64,000 nt of DNA, from the NCBI GenBank assembly GCA_965248605.1, contig CBDFJV010000007.1:868001-932000 (forward strand), read 5' to 3'. Source of the DNA: CAUZJF01 sp965248605. GTDB taxonomy: Bacteria; Chloroflexota; Dehalococcoidia; Lucifugimonadales; CAUZJF01. Each line of letters begins with the position of its first letter. Position 1 is the stretch's first letter. Positions 27,265 through 35,631 of this stretch are shown one piece after another. The notes beneath the pieces are model-generated. The model did not search any database and had not been told where the DNA came from. It saw only the letters and a list, made by a program, of their open reading frames with translations. Position numbers and translations under genes: made by a program.

Positions 27265-27763
27265 CTAAGGAAGGGACAGCGCGTCCCAGCCGGCACCACC
27301 GTCGAGCTGTGGCTCGGTATCTCCACCGACGAGGCCATTCGCATGAAGCCGTCCCGAGACAGGTGGATACTCAACCGCTACCCTCTCATAGAGGCGGGGA
27401 TGTCTCGGAGGGACTGTATGGACTGGTGGACGGCCCGCTACGACAGGCCGCTGGAACGCTCGGCCTGCGTCGCCTGCCCCTTCCAGTCACGCCAGCGATG
27501 GGTGGAGACCAGGCGCAGGTGGCCGGAGCTGTTCGCCGAGGCGGTGGAGATCGACGCGAACATGCGCCGCAGGCTCGCCTTCGCCAAGGAGCCGTACCTC
27601 CATCCGCGAAGGATTCCCCTCGACCAGGCCGTCAGCCGCGATGAGGTACGCCTGGGACACGATGGGGAGAGCAACGGGTTCTGGAACGAGTGCGAGGGAC
27701 ACTGTGGGGTGTGAGAAGGCGGCTATCTACGGGGAGAAAGTGCGCGGCGAGCGCCGCAGCGTG

Positions 27764-28120
27764 CTAGTAGAGGATCATGTGGGTGGGAACCAGCCGTTGA
27801 GCTTCCGGGTCCACCGCCAGGGCCAAGCCCTCCAGGGTGTAAGCCCCCAGCAGGGGAGGGGCATCCTCCACTCCGAAGACCACGATGGTGACTACGCTCT
27901 CGCCGTCAATGGTAGCCCACGCCTGTCCGAACTCCATCTCAACGCGCCGCCCGTCGGCCACCAGAAATCCGCGCTTGCCTGTCGGCTCGATGCCCAGCTC
28001 CCGCAGAAGGCTGGAGGGCAACGTGGTGAACGATGCGCCGGTGTCCACCGTCGCCTCTATGTCCTGTGCCTGCTGGCCGTCCATGCTGGAAATGCGGAGC
28101 GGCCACTTGAAAGTCCCCAT
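27764..28120 (-). CDS. Retropepsin-like aspartic protease (clan AA)
   Basis: 118 residues from the ATG at 28120, preceded by GGAGGGG; an in-frame ATG at 28153 would add 11 residues. The active-site motif is VDTGASFTTLP (Asp26), followed by LLRELGI, then GRRVEMEFGQA and a second half with VEDAPPLLGAYTLEGLALAV. That is the single-domain fold which must dimerise to form the two-aspartate site. Bacterial members are found in many genomes and elements, with mostly unknown substrates. Confidence 0.8.
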   Translation of the reverse strand: MGTFKWPLRISSMDGQQAQDIEATVDTGASFTTLPSSLLRELGIEPTGKRGFLVADGRRVEMEFGQAWATIDGESVVTIVVFGVEDAPPLLGAYTLEGLALAVDPEAQRLVPTHMILY

Positions 28121-28269
28121 AGAGAGAACCCCTCCGTCGCCAACGTCTATCATGCCATTTTACTCCAATTCAAGTGCTCGTTACAGGGGGCGCGCCCATT
28201 GACAGGGGTAGGCCGGTTCGTCCATGATAAGGGTATGACCTAGTATTACCATAAGAGGTAAAAAGAGAG

Positions 28270-28539
28270 ATGCCCAGGACGACGAAGGTCATCACCTTCT
28301 CCCTGCCCCCGGAGATGGCCGAGCAGGTCAAACAGGTGATGGCCGAGGAGGACCGCACCATGAGCCAGCTCATCCGGGAGGCCCTGCGCCTCTACATGGA
28401 CGACCGCGAGTGGAGAAGCCTGGTGCGTTACGGACAGCGGCGCGCCCGAGAGCAGGGCATCGCCCCCGAGGACGTGGAGCGGCTGGTGGACGAGCTCCGG
28501 GCCAAGCAGAAAGCACGAGGAGGACGCACAGATGAGTGA
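28270..28539 (+). CDS. Ribbon-helix-helix DNA-binding protein (antitoxin-like)
   Basis: 89 residues. The N-terminal part KVITFSLPPEMAEQVKQVMA then DRTMSQLIREALRLYMDD is the CopG/Arc ribbon-helix-helix fold. The C-terminal helix (IAPEDVERLVDELRAKQKA) resembles the toxin-binding tail of antitoxins whose partner is usually a PIN-domain toxin. Here the gene downstream, overlapping by 8 nt, is instead a large serine recombinase. It may repress its own operon and thus control the recombinase. Confidence 0.75.
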   Translation: MPRTTKVITFSLPPEMAEQVKQVMAEEDRTMSQLIREALRLYMDDREWRSLVRYGQRRAREQGIAPEDVERLVDELRAKQKARGGRTDE

Positions 28540-30346
28540 TCGACACGACCCCACACCGGCTGCCCTCTACGCCAGGGTCTCCAGCGACCGGCAGGACGTG
28601 GACCTGTCCATTGCCGCACAGCTTCGGGCGCTTCGGGACTACGCCGACAAGAACGGCTACCTTATCGCCCGCGAGTACGTGGATGAGGCCCAGAGCGGAC
28701 GCGTCGCGGACAGGCCGGAGTTCCGCAAGATGATCGACGAGGCCAGCAGACCCGAGTCGCCTTTCCATGAGATTCTGGTCTGGAAATTCTCCAGGTTCAC
28801 CAGAAAGCGCGAGCACGCCGTCGCTTTCAAGTCGATGCTCCGGCGCAAGGGAATCCGCGTCGTCTCCATCACCGAGCAGGCGGAGGACACCTCCACCGGC
28901 AGACTACTGGAAGGCATCATCGAGTCCGTTGACGAGTTCTACAGTGAGAATCTTGCCCAGGAAGTTCTCCGGGGTATGCGGGAGGCGGCCTCCAGAGGCT
29001 TCTGGGTCGCCAGCAGGACGCCCTACGGCTACAACCGGGTCATGGTGCAGGACGGTCCCAAGAAGCGCCCCACCCTGGAGCCCGACCCGACAACCACACC
29101 CATCCTCAAGCGCATCTTCGATATGGCCGAAGCAGGCAGGGGGATGACTGACATCACTCGCACCCTCAACGACGAGGGCATCGCCAGCCCCGCAGGAAAG
29201 CTCTGGGGCAAGACCAGCGTCCACGCCGTCCTCAAGAACGAGGTCTACACTGGCGCTCTGGTCTGGGGCGCGAAAGCAAAGGACAATGCCGAGCCGGTGC
29301 GCGTAGACAAAGCGTTCCCAGGCATCATCTCCAAGGCCCAGTTCCGCCGCGTCAACAAGCTGATGCGCTCCCGCGCACCCAAGGTCAGCCACCCCCGAAG
29401 GGTGGGAAGCTCCTACTTGCTCAGCGGACTGGTCAAGTGCAAGACCTGCAACAGGGCGCTCTCAGGCCAGGACTCCAAGAGCGGCCAGTTCTCCTACTAC
29501 GTCTGCCAGTCGATCATGAAGCGCGGCAGCGGCGCCTGCGATTCCCCCAGGCTCAACGCCCGCCGCTTCGAGGAGCTGGTCGTGGGGAAGATTCGCTCCA
29601 ACATCCTCACCGAGAGCAGCATCCGCGCCCTGGTGAAGGTGGTGGACGAGGAGATGGATGGCGTGGCCAGCGAGCAGCGCAAGAGGCTTGAGACCATCGA
29701 CTCGGAGCTTGCCGACGTAAGGCGCAGGTTGGACCGGCTCTACAACCTCGTCGAGACCACCGAGCTCGATATGGCCGACGTTACCCCGCGCATCCGCGAC
29801 CACCGGGAGCGGCAGGGCCGCCTTGAGTCTTCGGCTCAGGAAGCGAGAGCAATCCTCTCCCAGCGCAGGGAGGTCCTGGACGACGTGCAGACCATCACGG
29901 CCTACGCCCAGGACATGAGCGAGTTCCTGAACGAGAGCGAGTTGACCGAGCGCAGGGCCTTCATCGAGAGCTTCGTCAAGGAGATCGTGGTCATGCCAGG
30001 CAACGCCCTTATGCGCTACACCGTTCCCATGCCCGACGATAGCTCCATACCCGGAGGAGTCGCCGAAAAGGTGGCCCTGAACGGCTCGGTACTGTCTACC
30101 GTACAAAATGGTGGGCTGCGTCGATATGGCTATCGTCACCCCATTGCGCGGCACGAGCCTGCTATGGAGAGTCGACCATCCTCAGTAGCGCTAGGGAGAC
30201 GCGGCGGCTGCGTTGCGTCGAGGCCAGGGCTTCCACTCCAGCGTCACGTGCCGTTCGCCCCCCGTCATCTCGAGGGCGCGGGAGCGTGGGACGCGGCCTC
30301 GAGAGCCGCTAAAACCGCCGTGGCCGTCGTTAAACCGGAACTCTGA
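28532..30346 (+). CDS. Large serine recombinase, full length with substituted C-terminus
   Basis: 604 residues. Resolvase domain (10-150) with catalytic Ser17 in YARVSSDRQ and KFSRFTRKREHAVAF; recombinase domain (about 160-270, GFWVASRTPYGYNR); zinc ribbon from about residue 303 (VKCKTC, YYVC, GACDSP); then a coiled coil (residues about 370-450). It catalyses site-specific DNA integration or excision. The last 76 residues (from LRRYGYRHPIARHE) are not recombinase-like and overlap, antisense, the gene at 30191, whereas the truncated copy at 9770 has a different ending. Homology stops at 30116. The gene overlaps the upstream RHH gene. Confidence 0.88.
   Translation: MSDRHDPTPAALYARVSSDRQDVDLSIAAQLRALRDYADKNGYLIAREYVDEAQSGRVADRPEFRKMIDEASRPESPFHEILVWKFSRFTRKREHAVAFKSMLRRKGIRVVSITEQAEDTSTGRLLEGIIESVDEFYSENLAQEVLRGMREAASRGFWVASRTPYGYNRVMVQDGPKKRPTLEPDPTTTPILKRIFDMAEAGRGMTDITRTLNDEGIASPAGKLWGKTSVHAVLKNEVYTGALVWGAKAKDNAEPVRVDKAFPGIISKAQFRRVNKLMRSRAPKVSHPRRVGSSYLLSGLVKCKTCNRALSGQDSKSGQFSYYVCQSIMKRGSGACDSPRLNARRFEELVVGKIRSNILTESSIRALVKVVDEEMDGVASEQRKRLETIDSELADVRRRLDRLYNLVETTELDMADVTPRIRDHRERQGRLESSAQEARAILSQRREVLDDVQTITAYAQDMSEFLNESELTERRAFIESFVKEIVVMPGNALMRYTVPMPDDSSIPGGVAEKVALNGSVLSTVQNGGLRRYGYRHPIARHEPAMESRPSSVALGRRGGCVASRPGLPLQRHVPFAPRHLEGAGAWDAASRAAKTAVAVVKPEL
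28952..30116. repeat. 1,165-bp direct repeat, copy 2 (partner 9770-10934)
   Basis: This lies within the full-length recombinase gene and starts at codon 141. It is in the same orientation as copy 1 with about five mismatches seen. Confidence 0.9.
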
Positions 30347-30790
30347 TTCCCGCCAACCGCTCCCCAGCAGCGGAGGCACTCGCATTGCCTCGCGGAACCC
30401 GCCGGAGACGACGGCTTCCACCATTCTGATCATTTCCTCAATCGACCCGTCGGCCGTTTCGTCACAGGCGTCGCAGCCACAATCGGGGAATGATTCAGTG
30501 TGCCAGGAGCCGAACCTCAAATGCAGCCCTGGAAAATCAGTGTACGCCACCACGATTGGCGCGGCTTGCGGATCATGCGGGACGAGTTTTATGGGAGGAC
30601 GCGCAAGTCTTACCTTGCCCAGTTCGTCGTCAGCATCGTGTCCCTCTAATCGCTCGACCCCGAACTCTCGCTCCAGCCGGTCGAGCAACTCCGTCGCTGC
30701 GGCGTGCAGAGGCTGGAAGCGTTCCGGGTTGGTTACGCGGGAGTACGCTTCTTCGGGCGGCCCTTCGATTCCCCACCTGTCTCCGCGCAT
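30191..30790 (-). CDS. DUF6226-like protein
   Basis: 199 residues from the ATG at 30790, with GGAGG 8 nt upstream. The frame reads AYSRVTNPERFQPLHAAATE, APIVVAYTDFPGLHLRFGSW and CGCDACDETADGSIEEM. The YSRVTNPERF-PLH start and the FP-CGCDACDE cysteine motif fit the DUF6226 family known mainly from Actinobacteria (from memory). The three cysteines could bind metal. Function unknown. Its 3' end lies antisense to the foreign tail of the recombinase. Confidence 0.75.
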   Translation of the reverse strand: MRGDRWGIEGPPEEAYSRVTNPERFQPLHAAATELLDRLEREFGVERLEGHDADDELGKVRLARPPIKLVPHDPQAAPIVVAYTDFPGLHLRFGSWHTESFPDCGCDACDETADGSIEEMIRMVEAVVSGGFREAMRVPPLLGSGWRESEFRFNDGHGGFSGSRGRVPRSRALEMTGGERHVTLEWKPWPRRNAAAASP

Positions 30791-30973
30791 GTCATTGCCC
30801 TCCGGCAAGGGTATCGACGCAGCCCTTCGTGACGGGCTCCATCTTCATGGCTATCGTCGTCTTATTGTGTAGCCCTAGTCTGCTATGGGGGATACGTCCC
30901 ACCTCAGTGCGGCGTATAGCGTAGTTTGGTGGGCCGGACTGGACGAAATCGAGAACCGAGGCCGATTCCTTAG

Positions 30974-32578
30974 TCACTCCATCCGACGGCATGGGTATGG
31001 TGATGCCTCATTCTCAATAGACACTAAATTTTCAGTTGGGATACCCAGGGTGATGCCGATCTTGTTGTCCCCGTCCACCGAGATCTGATCGACGAGCAAC
31101 CGCAGCACGTCCCTGCGCTTCTCGTCGGGGAGATCGTCCATCCCATTTCCGAACTTCCCAGCCCACTGGATAAGGTTCTCCATCATTACCAGCTTCTCGG
31201 CCGCCACCGACTCCTTAGCACAAAGGTCGTCCAGGTTTGCCCGAACGGCTTCTAGCCGTTCAGTGATGAACTTTCGTTGATGATCGAGCTGGTCCTCTGT
31301 GATCTTCCCCGACACGTAGAGTCCGATGGCCCTCTCCTCCTCGGTCTGGATCTTGTGAAGCTCACGCTCCGAACTGACAATCCGCTTCTCCAGCCCGCTG
31401 TCTTCCCGATTGTCCATAGCCTCGATGCCAGCCACTATGAGCTCGGGGTTCTGGATCATCCCCCTGACCTGGCCCCACACCAGCTCCTCCAGCTGATCCG
31501 CTCTAATCAAGGCCCGCTCCCGGCACCCAAGCCGGTCGCTCAGCATCCCGTAACAGTGATAGTGCCTGTGAGGAGTCTCCAGCTCGTATCTATAGGACTT
31601 GCCATTGTGTTTCACGGTCCTGGCTGTGGTGGACCGGCAGGCGAACATCCGCCCACACTCGGAGCACGTGACCAAATGTTGCAGTAGGTAGAATATCTTG
31701 GTGTTGCGCTTGGATCGTATCCTCCGTTGCTTCTTCAGGGCCTGCGCCCTGTCCCACGTTCCCTGGTCCACCAGCGGTGGGAAGGGGACCTTGATCCAGG
31801 AATCTTCCCGCTGCGGGTAGAGGGTCTCTCCACGCTCTGTCGAGACCCAGCGGTGCTTGCCGTACCACCACACGCCCTTGTAGACTTCTTTCCCCAGCAG
31901 GGCGCTGATGAAGGAGGTATGCCACCGGGAACCTGGGTTGAATGTCGGGGCGTTGTCCCTGGTCAATTGACGGACGATCGCCGCCCCGGACATCCCTTCA
32001 TGGACGTACATGCGGAAGATACGGCGGACGACCTCGCCTTCCGGCTCGTATATCTTCGGTTTGCCGTCGTCACCGATGCGGTAGCCGTAAGCGCGTGAGC
32101 CGTTGGGTATCCTGCCCTGCTTGGCCGAGCCGCGCTTGCCCATGGACGCCCTTTCCCGGAAGTTGTCCAGCTCGATCTTGCCGATGGCCGCCATGAGGCC
32201 GAAGGTCTTCATGTCGATGGCGTCGGTGACGGCCTCAAGCTGTATCTGGTGGGCCTCTACCACCTCCATGAGGGCGGCGGCGGGGTACATCCCCCGGCTG
32301 AGACGATCCGACTTCCAGCAGACGATGGTGTCGAAGCGTCCACGCTTCGCGTCGGCCAGCATCCTTTGGAACTCGGGCCTTTTCTTGGTCCAGCCCCTGC
32401 CCACCTCCTGGTAGCGGGCCGTGATGGCCATCCCCTTGCCCTCGCAGTAGGCTTCCATAGCGCCGATCTGCTCGGAGATGGAGGTCTTGTCCTCCTCGGC
32501 CTGGCTCTTGTCCGATACGCGGGCATAGATGGCCGCCCTCTTGCCGTGTTCCTTTGTCTGTGCCTTGGTTCTTACCAT
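30974..32578 (-). CDS. Second large serine recombinase
   Basis: 534 residues from the ATG at 32578, preceded by AAGGAGG. Catalytic Ser22 lies in IYARVSDKSQ; CWKSDRLSRGMYPAA completes the resolvase motifs. The recombinase domain has GSRAYGYRIGDDGKPKIYEP and the zinc ribbon has LVTCSECGRMFACRS and HYHCYGMLSDRLGCRERA. A coiled coil follows (EKRIVSSERELHKIQTEEER). It is unrelated in detail to the recombinase at 28532, so two integration systems are adjacent. It is convergent with, and about 185 nt from, the DUF6226-like gene. Confidence 0.88.
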   Translation of the reverse strand: MVRTKAQTKEHGKRAAIYARVSDKSQAEEDKTSISEQIGAMEAYCEGKGMAITARYQEVGRGWTKKRPEFQRMLADAKRGRFDTIVCWKSDRLSRGMYPAAALMEVVEAHQIQLEAVTDAIDMKTFGLMAAIGKIELDNFRERASMGKRGSAKQGRIPNGSRAYGYRIGDDGKPKIYEPEGEVVRRIFRMYVHEGMSGAAIVRQLTRDNAPTFNPGSRWHTSFISALLGKEVYKGVWWYGKHRWVSTERGETLYPQREDSWIKVPFPPLVDQGTWDRAQALKKQRRIRSKRNTKIFYLLQHLVTCSECGRMFACRSTTARTVKHNGKSYRYELETPHRHYHCYGMLSDRLGCRERALIRADQLEELVWGQVRGMIQNPELIVAGIEAMDNREDSGLEKRIVSSERELHKIQTEEERAIGLYVSGKITEDQLDHQRKFITERLEAVRANLDDLCAKESVAAEKLVMMENLIQWAGKFGNGMDDLPDEKRRDVLRLLVDQISVDGDNKIGITLGIPTENLVSIENEASPYPCRRME

Positions 32579-32618
32579 GAGTGCCTCCTTGTCTGCTCGT
32601 ACCTGTCTAAAACGAAAG

Positions 32619-32646
32619 AGACCCGCCTCCTGTCGGGAGCGGGTCT
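32619..32646. other. Hairpin upstream of the second recombinase
   Basis: AGACCCGC (32619-32626) pairs with GCGGGTCT (32639-32646), extended by CTCC/GGGAG. On the minus strand it is followed by CTTTCGTTTTAG, so it could end transcription entering from upstream, or act as a leader structure of the recombinase. Confidence 0.45.
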
Positions 32647-32836
32647 GCGAGTAGTAGAATCTAATCGCATCACCTGTTTCGGCAGGTGGCGCCACGGCCC
32701 GGGGTGTTCACGCATCGCCGGGCCAACCTCTACCCAGCATTTTAGCGCGATTGCTGTGACAACGTCAAAGTGCCAGTCATTTCATTGGCACAGACTCCTA
32801 TCGGACCTGCCCCTTGTGCCCCTCGGGTTGCCGCGC

Positions 32837-34148
32837 TCATTCTTTGGAATTCTCTACTGTCGGCGTTCCGCCCATTCTTGGAGGCTTTGACGCTATCGAG
32901 CCGCGAAGCTCGATCACCTGCCGCGTTCGGTCGATTTCCGCTGCAAGCATCTCCTCGTCGGGCAACGTAACGCGGTACTCCGCCGCCATCACGTTGTTGG
33001 GCAAGCCGTCGAGGGCATACCTCGCCAGCGCGTCATCCTTTTGCGAGCAGAGAACTAGTAGACCGAAATCTTTGAAATGAGGGGTAGCCGAGATTGGCGT
33101 GCTACGACGACAGGGCGGGTTTCAAACCCGCCCCTACCAAGCCGTAACCTCAGAACCCTTCAATACTAGGATGTTGGACCACTAGTCCAACGGGCGGGTT
33201 CTCCTCCTCTCGGACCCAATGCTCCCTCGCATAGTTGAGGTAGAGGTGCATCTGCCCGGCGTCGGCGTGGGTGAACCCCCCGATCTTGAGGTCGATGACC
33301 ACGAGACATCGCAGACGCCGGTGGAAGAACAGCAGGTCCACCCGGAACCACTTGTCACCGATTCGTAGACGCCTTTGGCGGCCCATGAAGCAGAAGTCAC
33401 CGCCCAGTTCCAGGAGGAAGGTCTCCAGGTGGCGGATGAGCGCCTCTTCCAGATCGCTTTCGGAGTACTCGTCCTTGAGGTCGAGAAACTCCAAGACGAA
33501 CGGGTCTTTGATCTCTTCCTCGGGGAGGACGCGATCTTCGTTACGGGGCATCTGGCCCTTCGTCAACATGGCGGCCTTGTTCTTCGATAGAGCCGTGCGC
33601 TCGTAGAACTGGGAATTGACCTGCCGGTCGAGCTGACGAACGGACCAGCCTCCTCGCAGGGCCTCGGCTTCATAGAATCCACGGGCGCGAATGTTCTTGA
33701 CTGACAGCAGCCGCACGTAGGCAGACCAGGGCAGCGGAAAGGCTGCGAGAAGCTCTACCAGGCGTATTTCAATGGAGGTGGCGGCCAATTTGCCAGACGC
33801 TGTCTGGCAAATCTGGTCGGGTGGATATGAAAGGTAGAACAATCGCATGTACTGAATGTTCTGGCGGGAGAAGCCGCGTCCAAAACGCTGCGTCAGGTCC
33901 GCCGCCAGTCTTCCGATGAGCGCAGTTCCGTACTCAGCCCGCTCCTGTCCTGACTGCTCGAACTCGATGATGCGATGGCCGATCAACCAGTACGCGGCGG
34001 TCATGGCGGCATTCACCGAACGGGTGGCAGCGTACCTGGCGGCATCGACGATCTTCGACACATCTCCAAAGACGACCTGGTACGGAGTATCGAGTTCGCC
34101 ATCTGTGAGCCTCTTCGTCATGGAACGGTCATCTGCTCTTTCTGCCAT
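32837..34148 (-). pseudogene. YhcG/DUF1016-type PDDEXK nuclease interrupted by a MITE
   Basis: From the ATG at 34148 (AGGAGG 5 nt upstream) the frame gives the DUF1016 N-terminal domain (AYWLIGHRIIEFEQSGQERA; GFSRQNIQYMRLFY) and the PDDEXK core (KWFRVDLLFFHRRLRCLVVI then DLKIGGF), up to PPVGLVV. A 131-bp MITE follows (33055-33186) and the native end resumes beyond it: LLVLCSQKDDALARYALDGL, AAEYRVTLPDEEMLAAEI, to a TGA at 32837. The interrupted gene stops at 33150 after PSIEGF. The catalytic core remains intact; only the C-terminal 70 or so residues are lost, so partial function is possible. Confidence 0.88.
33055..33186. mobile_element. 131-bp MITE, copy A
   Basis: Ends CTAGTAGACC and its partner CTAGTGGTCC are imperfect inverted repeats, with CTAG (or TA) duplicated at both sides. 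The centre carries a 10-bp-arm hairpin (GGGCGGGTTT and AAACCCGCCC). It is identical at every base compared to copy B at 53347-53478, in opposite orientation. Removing it plus one CTAG restores the nuclease reading frame. Confidence 0.9.
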
Positions 34149-34228
34149 AGCGGCCTCCTCTTGGCAGGAATGGACCGGTCTTGCAACGCAGAAGACGCTC
34201 CCGCCGACGGGAGGTAGATGCAGCACTC

Positions 34229-35065
34229 TCAGACGCCACAGTGCCCCTCGCATTCGTTGCCGAAGCCATCCCTTTGTTTGTCCACTCCCAGCGCCGTCTC
34301 ATCGAGCATGACCGCGTGGGCGAGGGGTATGCGTAGGGGGTGCAGATAGGGCTCCTTAGCGAAGGCCAGCCTACCCCGCATGTTGGAGTCGATCTCCACG
34401 GCCTCAGCGAACAGCCCTGGCCATCTGCGCTTCGTCTCCACCCAGCGTTGGCGGGACTGGAAGGGACAGCCGACGCAGGCTGAGCGCTCCAACGGCCTGT
34501 CGTATCGCTCCTTCCACCATTCCATGCAGTCCTTCCTGGACATCCCGGCCTCAATGAGGGGGTAGCGGTTGGCTATCCACCTGTGGCGGGACGGCTTCAT
34601 GCGAATGGCCTCGTCGGTGGAGATGCCCAGCCACAGCTCGACGGTGGTGTCCGCAGGGACTCTCTGTCCCTTGCTGAGTCCGAGGAGATCGCGTATCTTG
34701 CGGCGCACGGGCGCGATCTTGTAGTGCTCGGTGCACTGCCGTCGCCCCATGCCGTCGCTCTCCCCGTCACGTCCCTTCAGGTAGACGGGAAGGTCCACGA
34801 AACTCCGGTTTCCTGAGTGGTTGGTGAGGGCCTTTGCGTCCTCGCGGAGACTCCGCCCGTTGTCCACCACGTACAGAGGGAAGCCGAGACGCTCGGCGAG
34901 CCAATCGAGGTGAGTGTAGAGACTGGGAGGCTCCCAGTGGGTGTCGGCGAAGATGGCGCAGTTGGGGATGGCGTCGAATGCTCCCTGGCTTGCCATGAGG
35001 GCCATGACGGAGGACTGGACGCCTCCGCCCAGGCTGATGACCGTCAGGGAATGGGTGGGCTGCAT
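34229..35065 (-). CDS. PAPS-reductase-family ATP-pyrophosphatase-like protein, intact copy
   Basis: 278 residues. The nucleotide-binding PP-loop is VISLGGGVQSSVMALMAS (residues 9-26), followed by FADTHWEPPSLYTHLDWLA. Cysteines sit in RRQCTEHYKIAPVRRKIR, in the pair SACVGCPFQSRQRW and in the C-terminal NECEGHC, a pattern that could hold an iron-sulphur cluster. The fold adenylates a substrate, as in PAPS reductase, tRNA-thiolation and DndC-like enzymes. True sulphate reduction is unlikely in this mobile context, and nucleic-acid modification is a guess. It is coupled by TGATG to the small gene upstream. Confidence 0.8.
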   Translation of the reverse strand: MQPTHSLTVISLGGGVQSSVMALMASQGAFDAIPNCAIFADTHWEPPSLYTHLDWLAERLGFPLYVVDNGRSLREDAKALTNHSGNRSFVDLPVYLKGRDGESDGMGRRQCTEHYKIAPVRRKIRDLLGLSKGQRVPADTTVELWLGISTDEAIRMKPSRHRWIANRYPLIEAGMSRKDCMEWWKERYDRPLERSACVGCPFQSRQRWVETKRRWPGLFAEAVEIDSNMRGRLAFAKEPYLHPLRIPLAHAVMLDETALGVDKQRDGFGNECEGHCGV

Positions 35066-35277
35066 CAGGCTTCTACCTCGCTGCCGTCCTCTGATGAAGA
35101 GTCCGCGTCCGGTGCAGGGAGCTTGTCTTCGGTTGCGTACTTGACGAGCAGGGTGAAGAGGCGGCGCAGCCGGTCCTGGGCGTCGGGGCCGGGGTTGAAG
35201 TCGATGCTCACGACCCGCAGCTCACCGGGGTCTTTCCTGGCGCCTTTGGGTTTGTGCTGGTTCTTGGTCTCTTCCAT
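35065..35277 (-). CDS. Small charged protein upstream of the ATP-pyrophosphatase gene, copy 2
   Basis: 70 residues: MEETKNQHKPKGARKD, a central helix (DAQDRLRRLFTLLVKYATED) and an acidic tail (SSSEDGSEVEA). It has the same order, TGATG coupling and charge layout as the gene at 24945-25169, but the sequence has diverged strongly. Role unknown. Confidence 0.6.
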   Translation of the reverse strand: MEETKNQHKPKGARKDPGELRVVSIDFNPGPDAQDRLRRLFTLLVKYATEDKLPAPDADSSSEDGSEVEA

Positions 35278-35631
35278 ATCGGTCTTTCAGTGACGCCGAC
35301 GCTGACCATGTGGGCCGGTTGCACCGAGCCTGCGCTGCGTCTGTTGGTGTCGTTCGGTTCCTCGTTCATCTTTGTGAGCGAACGCCCGTTCTTCTTCAGT
35401 GTGGGGGACCGGAAAGTTGGGCGTAATCCCCTATAGGGGTGTTCATCTTTGAACCCCCCTATAAGGGTCTGATGAAAGAGCCAGGACGCACGGCGGGTGT
35501 GGCTCGCGGCAGCCGAAGGCCGAGGTTGCGGTCGGGCGATGGCTAGGCGTTGAGTTTCCCAGGGATGATGGGGGGGTGTGAGGGGAGGCCCCTGGGATTC
35601 AATCCAGGGGATGAGGGCGATGCGACGGAAT
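35278..35631. other. Intergenic region with palindromes shared with 24805-24890
   Basis: Upstream of the second operon, the stretch 35385-35439 is the inverted repeat of 24821-24880. From 35468 to 35631 nothing is recognised. The region separates two minus-strand units and probably contains the promoter of the operon at 35277. Confidence 0.5.
35428..35467. repeat. Palindrome-hairpin site, copy 3
   Basis: The perfect palindrome CCCCTATAGGGG (35428-35439), then the hairpin GTTCA-TCTT-TGAAC (35441-35454), then the near-palindrome CCCCTATAAGGG (35456-35467). Relative to the shared flank, the hairpin loop is flipped compared with copy 2 (TCTT there, AAGA here). Confidence 0.6.

Larger units (their letters stand above)
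25169..27714 (+). pseudogene. PAPS-reductase/ATP-pyrophosphatase-like gene split by IS1380
   Basis: The 5' part (25169-25559) encodes VISLGGGVQSSVMALMASDG through RRKIRELLGL and the 3' part (27265-27714) resumes RKGQRVPAGTTVELWLGIST to the C-terminal NECEGHCGV. Joined, they match the intact copy at 34229-35065 along the whole length. The break coincides exactly with the IS1380 ends and a CTAA duplication. The first part alone would give 143 residues with only the nucleotide-binding half, so the gene is presumed dead. Confidence 0.9.
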
